64,000 nt of DNA, from contig JACJWI010000008.1 in NCBI GenBank assembly GCA_020637215.1, positions 84,466 through 148,465 of the forward strand, given 5' to 3'. Shown one piece after another: positions 48,949 through 57,190 of this stretch. This DNA comes from Microthrixaceae bacterium. GTDB lineage: Bacteria > Actinomycetota > Acidimicrobiia > Acidimicrobiales > Microtrichaceae. Below the pieces are notes generated by a model. That model did not search any database. It saw nothing but the letters and a program-made list of their open reading frames with translations, and was not told where the DNA came from. The position numbers were made by a program, and so were the translations under genes. How positions within the stretch are numbered: position 1 is the first letter of the stretch; each line of letters opens with the position of its first letter.

Positions 48949-50085
48949 ATGTCACTCACCACCACAACCACCTCCCACCTCCCCCTGCTCGAACGGGCGG
49001 CCCGGGTCGGCGAGGAGATCGCGCAGCACGCCGAGCGTCACGACCGCGACGCCACGTTCGTCGTCGAGGCCTACGACGCGCTCCGACGCGAGGGCCTGCT
49101 GGCCGCGGCCGTGCCCGTCGAGCTCGGCGGTGCCGGCGCGTCCATCGCCGAGGTCACCGCGATGCAACAGGAGCTCGGCCGGCACTGCGGTTCGACCGCC
49201 CTGGCCAGCGCCATGCACCAACACGTCACGGCGTTCACGGCATGGCGCCACCGCCGCGGTCTGCCCGGTGCCGAAGCCACGTTGCGCCGTGTCGCGGACG
49301 ACGGCATCGTGCTCGTCTCCACCGGCGGCGCCGACTTCACCCACCCCCGCGGGCAAGCGGTGCGGGTCGACGGGGGCTACCGGGTCTCGGGCACCAAGGC
49401 TTTCGCCAGCCAGGGACCCGTCGGCACGGCGATGTCCACGATGTTCCCGTTCGAGGATCCCGAGCGTGGCACTCGCGTGCTCAACATGTCGGTGCCGCTG
49501 AGCGAGCCCGGCGTCCGCCTCGTCGACAACTGGGACACGCTGGGCATGCGCGGCGCCGGGAGCGGCAACATCGTCGTCGACGACGTGTTCGTCCCCGACG
49601 AGCGGGTCCTCGCCGACCGTCCGCACGGCACGATCGATCCGCCCCTGCAGGTGATCCTCAGCATCGCCATGCCGATCATCTCGGGCGCCTACCTGGGCAT
49701 CGCCCGGTCCGCGGTGGACGCCGCGACGATCGCCGCCGCCGGCAGCCAGGATCCGATCACCCAGCGACAGATCGGCCTGATGCGCCACCGGGTCCAGGTG
49801 GCCCAGTGGGCGCTCGACGGCGCACTCGAGGTGATCGCGGAGGTTCCCGAACCGTCCGAGGAGCGGATGATGGCTGCGCTCACCGCCAAGCGCGAGGTCG
49901 CCCTCGCGGCGGTGGAGGTGTGCGACCTGGCCATGGAGGTGGCCGGAGGATCCGCGTTCCGCAAGGGCTCGGTGATCGAGCGCGCCTACCGGGACGTCCG
50001 GGCCGCGTCGTTCCATCCGCTCACGCCCGAGCAGACGCTGCGTCGGTCCGGTCAGCTCGCCGTCGGGGTACCCACCGACCTCTGA
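48949..50085 (+). CDS. Acyl-CoA dehydrogenase family protein
   Basis: This 378-residue flavoenzyme has FVVEAYDALRREGLLAAAVP, LGRHCGSTALASAMHQHV, GGYRVSGTKAFASQG and the C-terminal VAGGSAFRKGSVIERAYRDV. This is the DszC/Acad-like branch. It oxidises an acyl-CoA or acts as a flavin monooxygenase; the branch cannot be fixed by eye. The HxlR-SCP2 gene is its likely regulator. Confidence 0.85.
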   Translation: MSLTTTTTSHLPLLERAARVGEEIAQHAERHDRDATFVVEAYDALRREGLLAAAVPVELGGAGASIAEVTAMQQELGRHCGSTALASAMHQHVTAFTAWRHRRGLPGAEATLRRVADDGIVLVSTGGADFTHPRGQAVRVDGGYRVSGTKAFASQGPVGTAMSTMFPFEDPERGTRVLNMSVPLSEPGVRLVDNWDTLGMRGAGSGNIVVDDVFVPDERVLADRPHGTIDPPLQVILSIAMPIISGAYLGIARSAVDAATIAAAGSQDPITQRQIGLMRHRVQVAQWALDGALEVIAEVPEPSEERMMAALTAKREVALAAVEVCDLAMEVAGGSAFRKGSVIERAYRDVRAASFHPLTPEQTLRRSGQLAVGVPTDL

Positions 50086-50101
50086 GAGCGTGGTCGGGAC
50101 C

Positions 50102-50485
50102 TCACGGGTGACCGACCTCGGGCGGGTGAACTCCACAGGTGCATGCGTCGATCGACGGGCAGGTGCAGGTCATGCCCCACGAGATGATCGCCCGAGCCCG
50201 CTCGAGGGTCGCCATCCGCTCGTCGATCTCGGCGAGCTTGGCCTCGGCCAGCGCCCGACTGGCCGGGCGTCCGGGCTCGTCGTCGGCGAACAGGACCCTG
50301 ATCTCGTCGAGTGAGAACTCCGCGGCCTTGCAGAGACCGATCACCTCGAGGCGTCCGAGGACGGCCGAATCGAAGCGGCGCTGACCGCCCACCCGGGCCG
50401 GCGGCGGGAGCAGCCCGACCGACTCGTAGTACCGGACAGTCGTGGCGGGAACTCCCGAGCGACGTTCCAGTTCCCCGATCGTCAT
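50102..50485 (-). CDS. MerR-family regulator with Cys-rich tail
   Basis: This 127-residue protein reads MTIGELERRSGVPATTVRYY, LPPPARVGGQRRFDSAV and CKAAEFSLDEIRVLFADD. The tail has C-x-C-x6-C-x-C (TCTCPSIDACTCGVH), suggesting a metal or Fe-S site. The ATG at 50485 fits the family start; upstream frame is unrelated. A MerR-type dyad lies 37 bp upstream. Confidence 0.85.
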   Translation of the reverse strand: MTIGELERRSGVPATTVRYYESVGLLPPPARVGGQRRFDSAVLGRLEVIGLCKAAEFSLDEIRVLFADDEPGRPASRALAEAKLAEIDERMATLERARAIISWGMTCTCPSIDACTCGVHPPEVGHP

Positions 50486-50521
50486 CGCCGGTTCCACCGG
50501 AACAGACTTGCATGCCGACGC

Positions 50522-50536
50522 TTGACTTGGAGTCAA
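50522..50536 (-). promoter_or_regulatory. MerR-type operator dyad
   Basis: TTGACT-TGG-AGTCAA is a perfect dyad with the -35-like TTGACT. It lies 37 bp upstream of the merR start and probably mediates autoregulation. Confidence 0.55.
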
Positions 50537-50628
50537 CTCGAAGTTGTTGGCTGACGCGATGCATTCGCCATCCGTCGCCGTCGACCAAGCCCTTCTCCGC
50601 TCCCGGTTCGTCCTGCTTTGCTCCTATG

Positions 50629-51420
50629 TCAAGCGGCAGCCGCGAGCAAGTCTGCGGGTGCTGCTTGAGCGGGTTGCGCGTCTGCGAGCAGGGCTCGGTA
50701 GACGACGTCGGAGAGGCGCCGTTTCAGGCCTCTGATTGCTTCGGTCTTGGTCTTGTGGTCTTGGGTTGTTCGCCGTTCGAGGTAGGCGATGGCGTCGTCG
50801 TGGCATCGCATCTGCGTGATCGCGATGCGGTGGATCGCCGCGTTGAGCTGTCGGTTCCCGGTGCGTGAGACGTGCGTCTGTTCGACCAGACCGGCGCGGT
50901 GCGGTCGGTGTCGGCAGCGTCGGCGAACCGGCGAACGTCGGCGGTCTCGGCGACGATCTTGGCGGCGGTGAGCGCCCGAACCGACCAGCTGAGCGTCGGG
51001 CAAGCGTGACGATTCGTGATCGCTGGCGGTTGCAGGTCAGGTCTCACTGGGCGATCTCTGCGGCGATACGCGACGGTCCGTTCCAGCGGCCTGATGGCAT
51101 CGAGGTTCTGATGCGAGAGCGAACGGCGGTCCCGGCCGAGCTGTGGAGGTGCCACCCCGTTCAGGCACGGCCCGCGACACCTCGCGGTGATCAACCAGCA
51201 GGCGCAGCAGCCGACCATCCAGCGAGCCACCGGCAGGCGCGCGGCGAGCGACCGCCGGCGTCGATCGGTCGACTGATGTGCGCATGCGGCATGGGCCATC
51301 AGGGCGGACGCGATGCGTTCCCAGCGCGAGCATGTCGACCCGGTCGACAGGTGACGGCAGTCCACGCCAGCCGGTCGGGGCCGATCTGGCGCCCACCGGA
51401 TGATGTCGAGGTGGTCAGCA
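50629..51420 (-). mobile_element. Degenerate IS110-family transposase remnant
   Basis: Pieces of one IS110 transposase appear in order on the minus strand but in different frames: DCRHLSTGSTCSRWERIASA (N-terminal part), LLRLLVDHREVSRAVPERGG (middle), RALTAAKIVAETADVRRFAD and, closest to 50629, TGNRQLNAAIHRIAITQMRC followed by KTEAIRGLKRRLSDVVYRAL. Several frameshifts separate them, so the element is dead. No ends or target repeats could be defined. The 1-kb stretch between the merR and PPOX genes holds nothing else that I can support. Confidence 0.8.
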
Positions 51421-51552
51421 CGTTGTGGCGGTGGTGGTCTGGGGACGGCCGACGTCGTCGACCGGAGACGGTAGGGTGCGCGCATCGATGCCGAGGGTGA
51501 CTGGCCTGTCGCCTTCCGGGTGATCGAAGAACGGTCTGGCACAGTGGGGGCG

Positions 51553-52119
51553 ATGCCACGCTCCTATCAAGCCACGCCGGCCGGTTCTGCGCGTCCGGAA
51601 GCCGGCAGAAAGCATGACGGCCACGATCGGCAGAGAACCTACGAGCCAAGCTCCCAGACACCGACCAGAGTGACACTGATGCGAACCTACGACCCACACG
51701 GAGTGCCGATCGACACCCCCGTGTGGTTCGCGCTGCAGGGATCCACACTGCTCTTCCGGACCAAGCGCGGTCCGAAGACCCGGCGGATCGCCGACCGCCC
51801 CGAGGTCGAGTTGCAGGCATGCGACCATCGAGGCCGACCGCTCACCGCCGCACCCATCCACCGGGGAACCGCCACCGAGTTGCACGGCGACGAGGCAGAG
51901 ACCGCCAACCGTCTGCTGCACCGACGCTACGGCTGGCAGTGGAACGTCATCCCGCTGATCAGGATCCCGGGAGTGGTCAACGTGCACCGGCACCTCGGGT
52001 GGCGTGAGCGGCTCCGGCGGAGTCGAAGCCGCTCGCTCTGGCCCGACAGCGTGATCATGGCAGTCGAGCTCTCCCCTCCCTCCCGTTCTGTTCGTTGTTT
52101 CACATCGCCGACGTTGTGA
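51553..52119 (+). CDS. PPOX-class F420-type oxidoreductase, 3' end replaced by palindrome
   Basis: The product has 188 residues. The split-barrel core reads VTLMRTYDPHGVPIDTPVWF, LLFRTKRGPKTRRIADRPEV and RSRSLWPDSVIMAVEL, the usual family end. The frame then continues through a family-B palindrome, adding SPPSRSVRCFTSPTL before a stop. So the repeat supplies the C-terminus. The N-terminal about 45 residues are low-complexity and may not be translated; the start is uncertain. It would be a pyridoxamine-5'-phosphate-oxidase-like, F420-using enzyme. Confidence 0.7.
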   Translation: MPRSYQATPAGSARPEAGRKHDGHDRQRTYEPSSQTPTRVTLMRTYDPHGVPIDTPVWFALQGSTLLFRTKRGPKTRRIADRPEVELQACDHRGRPLTAAPIHRGTATELHGDEAETANRLLHRRYGWQWNVIPLIRIPGVVNVHRHLGWRERLRRSRSRSLWPDSVIMAVELSPPSRSVRCFTSPTL

Positions 52120-52135
52120 AACAACGAACAGAACG
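52084..52135. repeat. Family-B palindromic repeat, copy 3
   Basis: 21-bp perfect arms (CGTTCTGTTCGTTGTTTCAC onward) surround a 10-bp loop. Relative to copies 1 and 2 it has GTTGTTTC/GAAACAAC in place of GTTGGTTC/GAACCAAC, a compensated base-pair change. It overlaps the PPOX gene end. Confidence 0.95.
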
Positions 52136-52218
52136 CGGAAGGGTGCCCGACGGCGCCTCCGCGCAGACCGAACTGCTCGCACTCCTCGGTCGGACCGGAT
52201 GAGCGCCGGCCACAGGGC

Positions 52219-53193
52219 TCAGGGCAACGGCGGCAACTCGTCGAGCGGAACGACATGGGGAGCCCGTCGCCCGCCCGCGCCATAGCCGACCTGATCACCC
52301 CACGCGTGGAACGCTGTCCAGAGCCGACCGTCATGGCCGCGGAACACCGACATCCCCCCGGGCCCGTTGACTCCGGCCGCGCTGCGGTGCCACGGGGTTC
52401 CCGGCGTGTCACGCTCACACGGGCCCGTCGGGCTCTGGCAGGTCGCGGATCCCGTCGCGTAGTCGGCGGTGAAGAAGAACCCGCCCGAGTAGAGCAGCCG
52501 GACCGTACCGTCCTCCTGCTCGAACAGAGCCGGGTTCTCGAGGACCAGTTGCTCCCACCCGCTCGGGTCGGTGAGGAGCTGGGCCGGTTCGCCGACCAGT
52601 CTGGTCCCCGACTCGTCGAGGCGTGAGGTGCGGATCTCGGTGGGACGTCCGGACTCGTAGTGGTATTCGGTCCACGCGACGAAGAGCCGGCCGTCGCGGG
52701 CTCGCCACGGGAAGGGGTCGATCGTCGGCCCATCCGTACTGCAGATGACGGGTTCCTCGCCGAGCGGCTCGTAAGGGCCGCCGGGCGTGTCGGACACCGC
52801 GAGCCCGATGCACTGCGACAGGTCGTCGTCGGGGTCGGTCGGGCTCGAGAACCACAGGATGTATCGCCCGCCGACCTCGATGACCCCCGGGGCCCAGATC
52901 TCGTCCTGGCCGATCCATGCAGGTCGACGGGCCATGGCCTCGGTCGGTTCCCCCCATGCCCCGGAGTCGGTGGCGTGCCGGACCGGGGCCAGGAGGTCGC
53001 CGGTGGAGGTGGTGAACAGCCAGTACGAACCGGCAGCAGCGAGGACAGCGGGGTCCGGCCCGTCGGCGGCGACCGGTCGCGTCGGCGGTGGGCCGGTCCT
53101 TTCAGGTCGATCCTGCTCGCCGCGTGCGTCGGTCGAGCAGCCGGCGGCGAACGCGAACAGGAGCACCACCCCCAGAACCCATCCGAACCGCAC
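52219..53193 (-). CDS. GH43-like beta-propeller lipoprotein
   Basis: This 324-residue lipoprotein (lipobox AFAAGC) has the five-bladed-propeller motifs: VAADGPDPAVLAAAGSYWLF, QDEIWAPGVIEVGGRYILWF, DGPTIDPFPWRARDGRLFVA and ENPALFEQEDGTVRLLYSGG. Asp/Asp/Glu positions fit a glycoside-hydrolase family-43 arabinanase/xylosidase fold. It is exported and divergent from a second GH43 gene; together they suggest use of arabinose-containing polysaccharide. Confidence 0.8.
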   Translation of the reverse strand: MRFGWVLGVVLLFAFAAGCSTDARGEQDRPERTGPPPTRPVAADGPDPAVLAAAGSYWLFTTSTGDLLAPVRHATDSGAWGEPTEAMARRPAWIGQDEIWAPGVIEVGGRYILWFSSPTDPDDDLSQCIGLAVSDTPGGPYEPLGEEPVICSTDGPTIDPFPWRARDGRLFVAWTEYHYESGRPTEIRTSRLDESGTRLVGEPAQLLTDPSGWEQLVLENPALFEQEDGTVRLLYSGGFFFTADYATGSATCQSPTGPCERDTPGTPWHRSAAGVNGPGGMSVFRGHDGRLWTAFHAWGDQVGYGAGGRRAPHVVPLDELPPLP

Positions 53194-53365
53194 CGCATCC
53201 CCCGATCGTCGGCCGGCGCCGCGCTCCTCCGAGCCGACGCTCCGCAGAACCTACCGTCGAGCGGGTGCACGACCCGGTCCAGCCGATCCGGGGTTCACGC
53301 GGGCCGGGGTCGATACTCCCTCCTGCGGGGAGGCTCGGTCAGCCCGTGACTAGCCTCGCCGATTC

Positions 53366-54487
53366 GTGAGACGCCTCCTGCTGGTCGCGACCGTCGCCGC
53401 ACTGGTCCTCGTCGCGGCCTGCTCGGGAGGAGAGGACCCGACGTCGGCTCCGGGTCGACCCGCCCACGACTCCAGCACCGGTCGCGAACCGGCGCCGGCA
53501 TCCCCGCCGCTGGTCACCGACCCCGAGGGACCCGTTCGAGTACCGGTGTCGGGCGACACGACCTGGGTGCACGACCCGTCGATCGCGCGTGAGGACGGCA
53601 CCTACCACCTCTACTCCACCCACGACGGCATCCAGCACCGCACGTCCACGGACCTCCAGCACTGGACCAGGGCGGCGCCGGTGTTCGCCGAGCCGCCCGC
53701 GTGGCTGACCCAGGAAGCTCCGGTCGGCAAGGGCGACATCTGGGCACCCGACATCAGCCGCTGGGGTGGCCGGTGGCACCTCTACTACTCGACCAGCGAG
53801 TTCCCGGCCGGCTCCTTGCCGACCCGTAACTCCGCCATCGGCCACGCGACCGCGGTGACCCTCGATCCGTCGTCGCCCGACGGCGGATGGACCGACCACG
53901 GCCCGGTGCTCCGGTCGCGGGGCCAGCTCCTGGATGCGGACCGGTCGGGATGGAACGCCATCGACCCTGCGGTCGTGCTCGACGACGACGACCGCCCGTG
54001 GTTGACGTGGGGGTCCAACTACGACGGCCTCTTCCTGCAGCCCCTCCAGCCCGACGGAACCCTCGACCCGTCGGTGCCCCCGGTCAACCTCGCCCGCCGT
54101 GAGTTGGTCACCGACAACATCGAGGCGCCGACCATCCTCAAGCGGGGTGACTGGTGGTACCTGTTCGCGTCGTTCGACCTGTGCTGCTTCGGGATGAACT
54201 CGACCTACAACGTGCGGGTCGGTCGCTCCGCCTCCCTGACGGGGCCCTACGTCGATCGCGACGGTCGACCGATGCTCGACGGCGGCGGCACGAAGGTGCT
54301 GGCCGCGTACGGGAACGTGCTCGCCCCAGGACACCAGACGGTGTTGCACGAGGGTGACAACTGGTGGCTGATCCACCACTGGTACAACCCCGCGCACGAC
54401 GCCCGTCCCGAGCTCGGCATCCGCCCGCTCGACTGGGACGCTGACGGATGGCCGGTCGCACGCGGGTGGTCCCCCGCGACCTTGTAG
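53366..54487 (+). CDS. GH43 arabinanase-like lipoprotein
   Basis: The product has 373 residues, starts with GTG and has lipobox LVAAC. Motifs are DTTWVHDPSIAREDGTYHLY (catalytic base), KGDIWAPDISRWGGRWHLYY, GWNAIDPAVVLDDDDRPWLT (pKa Asp) and DNIEAPTILKRGDWWYLFAS (acid Glu), with the SFDLCCFGMNSTYNVRVGRS loop of alpha-1,5-arabinanases. It would cleave arabinan outside the cell. Its final codons and TAG lie in a family-C repeat at 54478. Confidence 0.85.
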   Translation: MRRLLLVATVAALVLVAACSGGEDPTSAPGRPAHDSSTGREPAPASPPLVTDPEGPVRVPVSGDTTWVHDPSIAREDGTYHLYSTHDGIQHRTSTDLQHWTRAAPVFAEPPAWLTQEAPVGKGDIWAPDISRWGGRWHLYYSTSEFPAGSLPTRNSAIGHATAVTLDPSSPDGGWTDHGPVLRSRGQLLDADRSGWNAIDPAVVLDDDDRPWLTWGSNYDGLFLQPLQPDGTLDPSVPPVNLARRELVTDNIEAPTILKRGDWWYLFASFDLCCFGMNSTYNVRVGRSASLTGPYVDRDGRPMLDGGGTKVLAAYGNVLAPGHQTVLHEGDNWWLIHHWYNPAHDARPELGIRPLDWDADGWPVARGWSPATL

Positions 54488-54592
54488 TCCCGACGTCGTC
54501 ACACGACCTGTGGCCTACAAGTTCGAGGAAGCTCAGCGACCTTGTAGCCCCGACACCGTCACACGACCCGTGGCCTACAAGTTCGGTGCCGG
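54478..54592 (+). repeat. Family-C palindromic repeat, two tandem copies
   Basis: Two units begin GACCTTGTAG and end GGCCTACAAGTTCG, 60 bp apart. Each is bounded by CTTGTAG/CTACAAG and shares GTCACACGAC in the middle. The first copy contains the stop codon of the GH43 gene (the TAG of CTTGTAG). Confidence 0.85.
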
Positions 54593-54680
54593 GCAGCAAT
54601 GGCGTCCATCATCGTGGAATCCGTAGGTTGGCTCACGAGGTGACGCGGGAGCGGTCCGCGTCGGTCACGGGGGAACGACA

Positions 54681-55574
54681 TTGACATCGACGACGGAACC
54701 GACCGAGCACCACGTCCGGGTCGGCGACATCGACCTCGCCTACCTCGCGGTCGGTGGCAGCGGACCGCTGGCGGTGTGCCTGCACGGCTTCCCCGACACG
54801 GCCCACACGTGGACGCACCTGCTGCCGGCGTTGGCCGACGCCGGGTTCCGGGCCGTCGCCCCGTGGCTGCGCGGCTACGCGCCGAGCGGGCTCGACCCCA
54901 ACGACCACTACCAGATCGGCGCGTCGGTGGCCGACGTGGTCGCGATGCACGAGGCGCTCGGAGGTGACGCCGACGCCGTGCTCATCGGCCACGACTGGGG
55001 CGCACGCATCGCGACCGGTGCGGCGGTGATCGCACCGGATCGATGGAGTCGTCTGGTCACCGCGTCGGTGCCGCCGTCGGCGGCAGTGGCGCAGGGCTTC
55101 CTCACCTACCCGCAGCTCCGGCGCTCCTGGTACATGTTCTTCTTCCAGAACCCGCTGGCCGAGATCGCCGTCGCCATGAACGACCTCGAGTTCATCGACC
55201 ACCTGTGGCAGGACTGGTCACCCGGGCTCGACGCGCCCGAGCACGTCGAGCGGGTCAAGGAATCGCTGCGGGACCCGGCGAACCTGCACGCCGCGATCGA
55301 GTACTACCGGGCCACCCTCAACCCCGCGGAGCACACCACCGCGGACTACCAGGCCGAGGAGGCCGCGATCGACGGCACCCCGACGCAGCCGCACCTGTAC
55401 CTCCACGGCGAGTCCGACGGCTGCATCGGAGTCGAGGTCGGCCGGCTGGCCGAACCGCTGCTGACCGTGCCCGGCTCGCGCCTCGAGGTCATCGAGGGCG
55501 CCGGGCACTTCCTGCAGCTCGAGCAGCCCGAGCGGGCCAACCGCTCCATCCTCGAGTTCCTCGCCTCGCGCTGA
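54681..55574 (+). CDS. Alpha/beta hydrolase, epoxide-hydrolase-like
   Basis: This 297-residue enzyme has VCLHGFPDTAHTWTHLLPAL, the nucleophile elbow VLIGHDWGARIA (Asp) and the late EGAGHFLQLEQPE (His). An Asp nucleophile in HDWG points to an epoxide hydrolase or haloalkane-dehalogenase-like enzyme. It starts with TTG preceded by GGGGGAACGACA. A family-A palindrome lies 45 bp after the stop. Confidence 0.85.
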   Translation: MTSTTEPTEHHVRVGDIDLAYLAVGGSGPLAVCLHGFPDTAHTWTHLLPALADAGFRAVAPWLRGYAPSGLDPNDHYQIGASVADVVAMHEALGGDADAVLIGHDWGARIATGAAVIAPDRWSRLVTASVPPSAAVAQGFLTYPQLRRSWYMFFFQNPLAEIAVAMNDLEFIDHLWQDWSPGLDAPEHVERVKESLRDPANLHAAIEYYRATLNPAEHTTADYQAEEAAIDGTPTQPHLYLHGESDGCIGVEVGRLAEPLLTVPGSRLEVIEGAGHFLQLEQPERANRSILEFLASR

Positions 55575-55619
55575 CCCCCGACCGGCGACGGACATCCCTG
55601 AGTCCCACCCCTCCCCCAC

Positions 55620-55669
55620 GCTTTGTCCCGCACCAGCGTGGCGATCACCGCGCTGGTGCGGGACAAAGC
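55620..55669. repeat. Family-A palindromic repeat, copy 2
   Basis: 19-bp perfect arms (GCTTTGTCCCGCACCAGCG) flank a 12-bp centre containing GATC. It lies between the 3' ends of two convergent genes, the alpha/beta hydrolase and vapC. Confidence 0.95.
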
Positions 55670-55695
55670 ATTTGGGGTTCGTCGACGAGCGTTGG

Positions 55696-56121
55696 TCAGG
55701 AGTCAGGAGCGATGACCCTCACCGTCGGGAAGTACGTCCGGTAGCGACCGGTGTCCCGGGTCAGCAGGTCCATGCCTGCGACCGCGGCGTGCGCGCCGAT
55801 GAAGAAGTCAGGGAGCGTCGTCGCCTTCGTGCCCCTGTTCCGTCGATATTCGACGAACACCTTGCCGGCCAGGAACGCCGCCGCCCACGGGATGGGCTCT
55901 CGCCGGTAGTCCCGAGACGGCAGGGCGGCGTCGAGCGCCTCCACCGTCGTGAAGCGCACCGACACCTCCGAGTAGATGATCGGGTTGATGCAGATCGGAC
56001 CTGCCTCGGCTGCGTCGGCCAGAGCTCCGGCGGACCAGTCGGCCCACCTCGGGTCGTCGGTCAGGATGTCCAGCAGCACGTTGCTGTCGATGAGGGTCCC
56101 GGCCACACCGTCAGGCGCCAC
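55696..56121 (-). CDS. PIN-domain toxin (VapC)
   Basis: This 141-residue PIN ribonuclease has acidic residues in TLIDSNVLLDIL, NPIIYSEVSV, TLPDFFIGAHAAV and LLTRDTGRYR. It should be held inactive by the AbrB-type antitoxin, whose gene overlaps it by 11 bp. A GTG at 56106 is an alternative start. The pair is bracketed by family-A palindromes at 55620 and 56386. Confidence 0.9.
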   Translation of the reverse strand: MAPDGVAGTLIDSNVLLDILTDDPRWADWSAGALADAAEAGPICINPIIYSEVSVRFTTVEALDAALPSRDYRREPIPWAAAFLAGKVFVEYRRNRGTKATTLPDFFIGAHAAVAGMDLLTRDTGRYRTYFPTVRVIAPDS

Positions 56122-56338
56122 GGGTGAGCGCCATGATCTCGTCGGTCGTCATCTCGACGTCCCCTCGTCCCCTGAGACGTTCGGCGAGCTGCTGCCCACG
56201 GCTGCGGCCCCGGCTGCTCTTGCGGATGACGATGCTGTCGCGCCGACGCTCGAACTCGACCTCGGTGCCGGCCCCGATCCCGAGGGCGTCCCGGATGTCC
56301 TTCGGAATCGTGACCTGACCCTTCTCGGTGACCCTCAT
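56111..56338 (-). CDS. AbrB/VapB-type antitoxin
   Basis: This 75-residue antitoxin has the SpoVT/AbrB domain RVTEKGQVTIPKDIRDALGI, EVEFERRRDSIVIRKS and a basic-then-acidic toxin-binding tail (RGQQLAERLRGRGDVEMTTD). The ATG at 56338 follows a double operator, and the longer upstream frame is translated operator sequence, so I did not use it. Confidence 0.9.
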   Translation of the reverse strand: MRVTEKGQVTIPKDIRDALGIGAGTEVEFERRRDSIVIRKSSRGRSRGQQLAERLRGRGDVEMTTDEIMALTRGA

Positions 56339-56368
56339 GGTAGGAATCGTACCGGTAGGAGTCGTACC
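56339..56368 (-). promoter_or_regulatory. Twin 15-bp operator of vapB
   Basis: GGTAGGAATCGTACC and GGTAGGAGTCGTACC are adjacent direct repeats (14 of 15 identical), each with GGTA/TACC ends, directly upstream of the vapB ATG. They are likely antitoxin-toxin autoregulation sites. Confidence 0.65.
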
Positions 56369-56385
56369 TGTCGTGGGCACGCACG

Positions 56386-56435
56386 ACTCTGTCCCGCACC
56401 AGCGAGGTGATCACCGCCCTGGTGCGGGACAAAGC
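56386..56435. repeat. Family-A palindromic repeat, copy 3
   Basis: Starting ACTCTGTCCCGCACCAGCG, it has a perfect GGTGATCACC centre and arms ending GTGCGGGACAAAGC. A half-copy (TGCGGGACAGAGCGGGGG) follows to about 56456. It overlaps the 3' end of the YdeI-like gene and lies 48 bp upstream of vapB. Confidence 0.9.
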
Positions 56436-57121
56436 GGGGGTGCGGGACAGAGCGGGGGTGACGCGACCCCGTCCGCAGCGGCCCGGGCCCGGGCCACCCA
56501 GGTCGGGGTGTCGCCGTAGCGCTGGCTCTTGATGAGCTGGCCGTTCGCCGAGTCCTGCACCAGCTGCGCCATGCGCCGGTCCCGGGTCGTCTGCTGCTTG
56601 GCGCCGTTCACCCAGCCGACGCACACGCGGCGGTAGTACGGCGGAGCCGCCTCCCAGAACGCGGTCGCACGCGGGTCGGCCGCGAGCAGGGCGGCGTGCT
56701 CGGCGGTGAGCTCCTGGGCCGGGTTCTCATGGGTGTAGACGCCGGAGCGGTCCTCTCGCCGCGCCTCGAAGGCCGCGAGCCCGCTCGACATCATCCGCCC
56801 CTGGGCGATGAGGTCCTCTGCGATGGCGATGTTGATGACGGACCAGTTGCTGCCCGTCCGACGGGGGGTCCAGCGCTGGCGGCGCCGGTCGTCGTCGATG
56901 CGCTCGGCTTTCGAGTCGATCCATCCGTAGGCCAGCGCTTCGGGGACGGCGTCCTCCCACGTCAGGCCACGATCCTCGACGTGTCGCCGGTTCAGGCCCA
57001 TCCACAGCTCATCCGCGGTGTCGTGGTTCGCCTCGAGCCACGCGCGGAACTCCGCCGGCCCCGAGAAGAACACCGCCGGACGCTCCGCGGAGCCGCCGGG
57101 TCTGCCGATCGTCGAAGTCAT
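56411..57121 (-). CDS. YdeI/OmdA-family protein with repeat-derived tail
   Basis: This 236-residue protein has FFSGPAEFRAWLEANHDTAD, YGWIDSKAERIDDDRRRQRW and TPRRTGSNWSVINIAIAEDL, a typical YdeI/bacteriocin-protection (OmdA-like) family member. Its role is unproven. The last residues SPPLCPAPPLCPAPGR and the stop are encoded in a family-A palindrome and its half-copy; relatives would be expected to end earlier. I chose the ATG at 57121. Confidence 0.8.
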   Translation of the reverse strand: MTSTIGRPGGSAERPAVFFSGPAEFRAWLEANHDTADELWMGLNRRHVEDRGLTWEDAVPEALAYGWIDSKAERIDDDRRRQRWTPRRTGSNWSVINIAIAEDLIAQGRMMSSGLAAFEARREDRSGVYTHENPAQELTAEHAALLAADPRATAFWEAAPPYYRRVCVGWVNGAKQQTTRDRRMAQLVQDSANGQLIKSQRYGDTPTWVARARAAADGVASPPLCPAPPLCPAPGR

Positions 57122-57190
57122 CGCCTCAGGCTCGCGCGATCCGGCCGCAGCGCCATCGACCCGCAGGGCTTCACCCATGACACGGTCGCC

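Noticed and set aside
54478..54592. CRISPR-like repeats
   Set aside because: There are only two units, with palindromic ends and no unique spacers of constant length.
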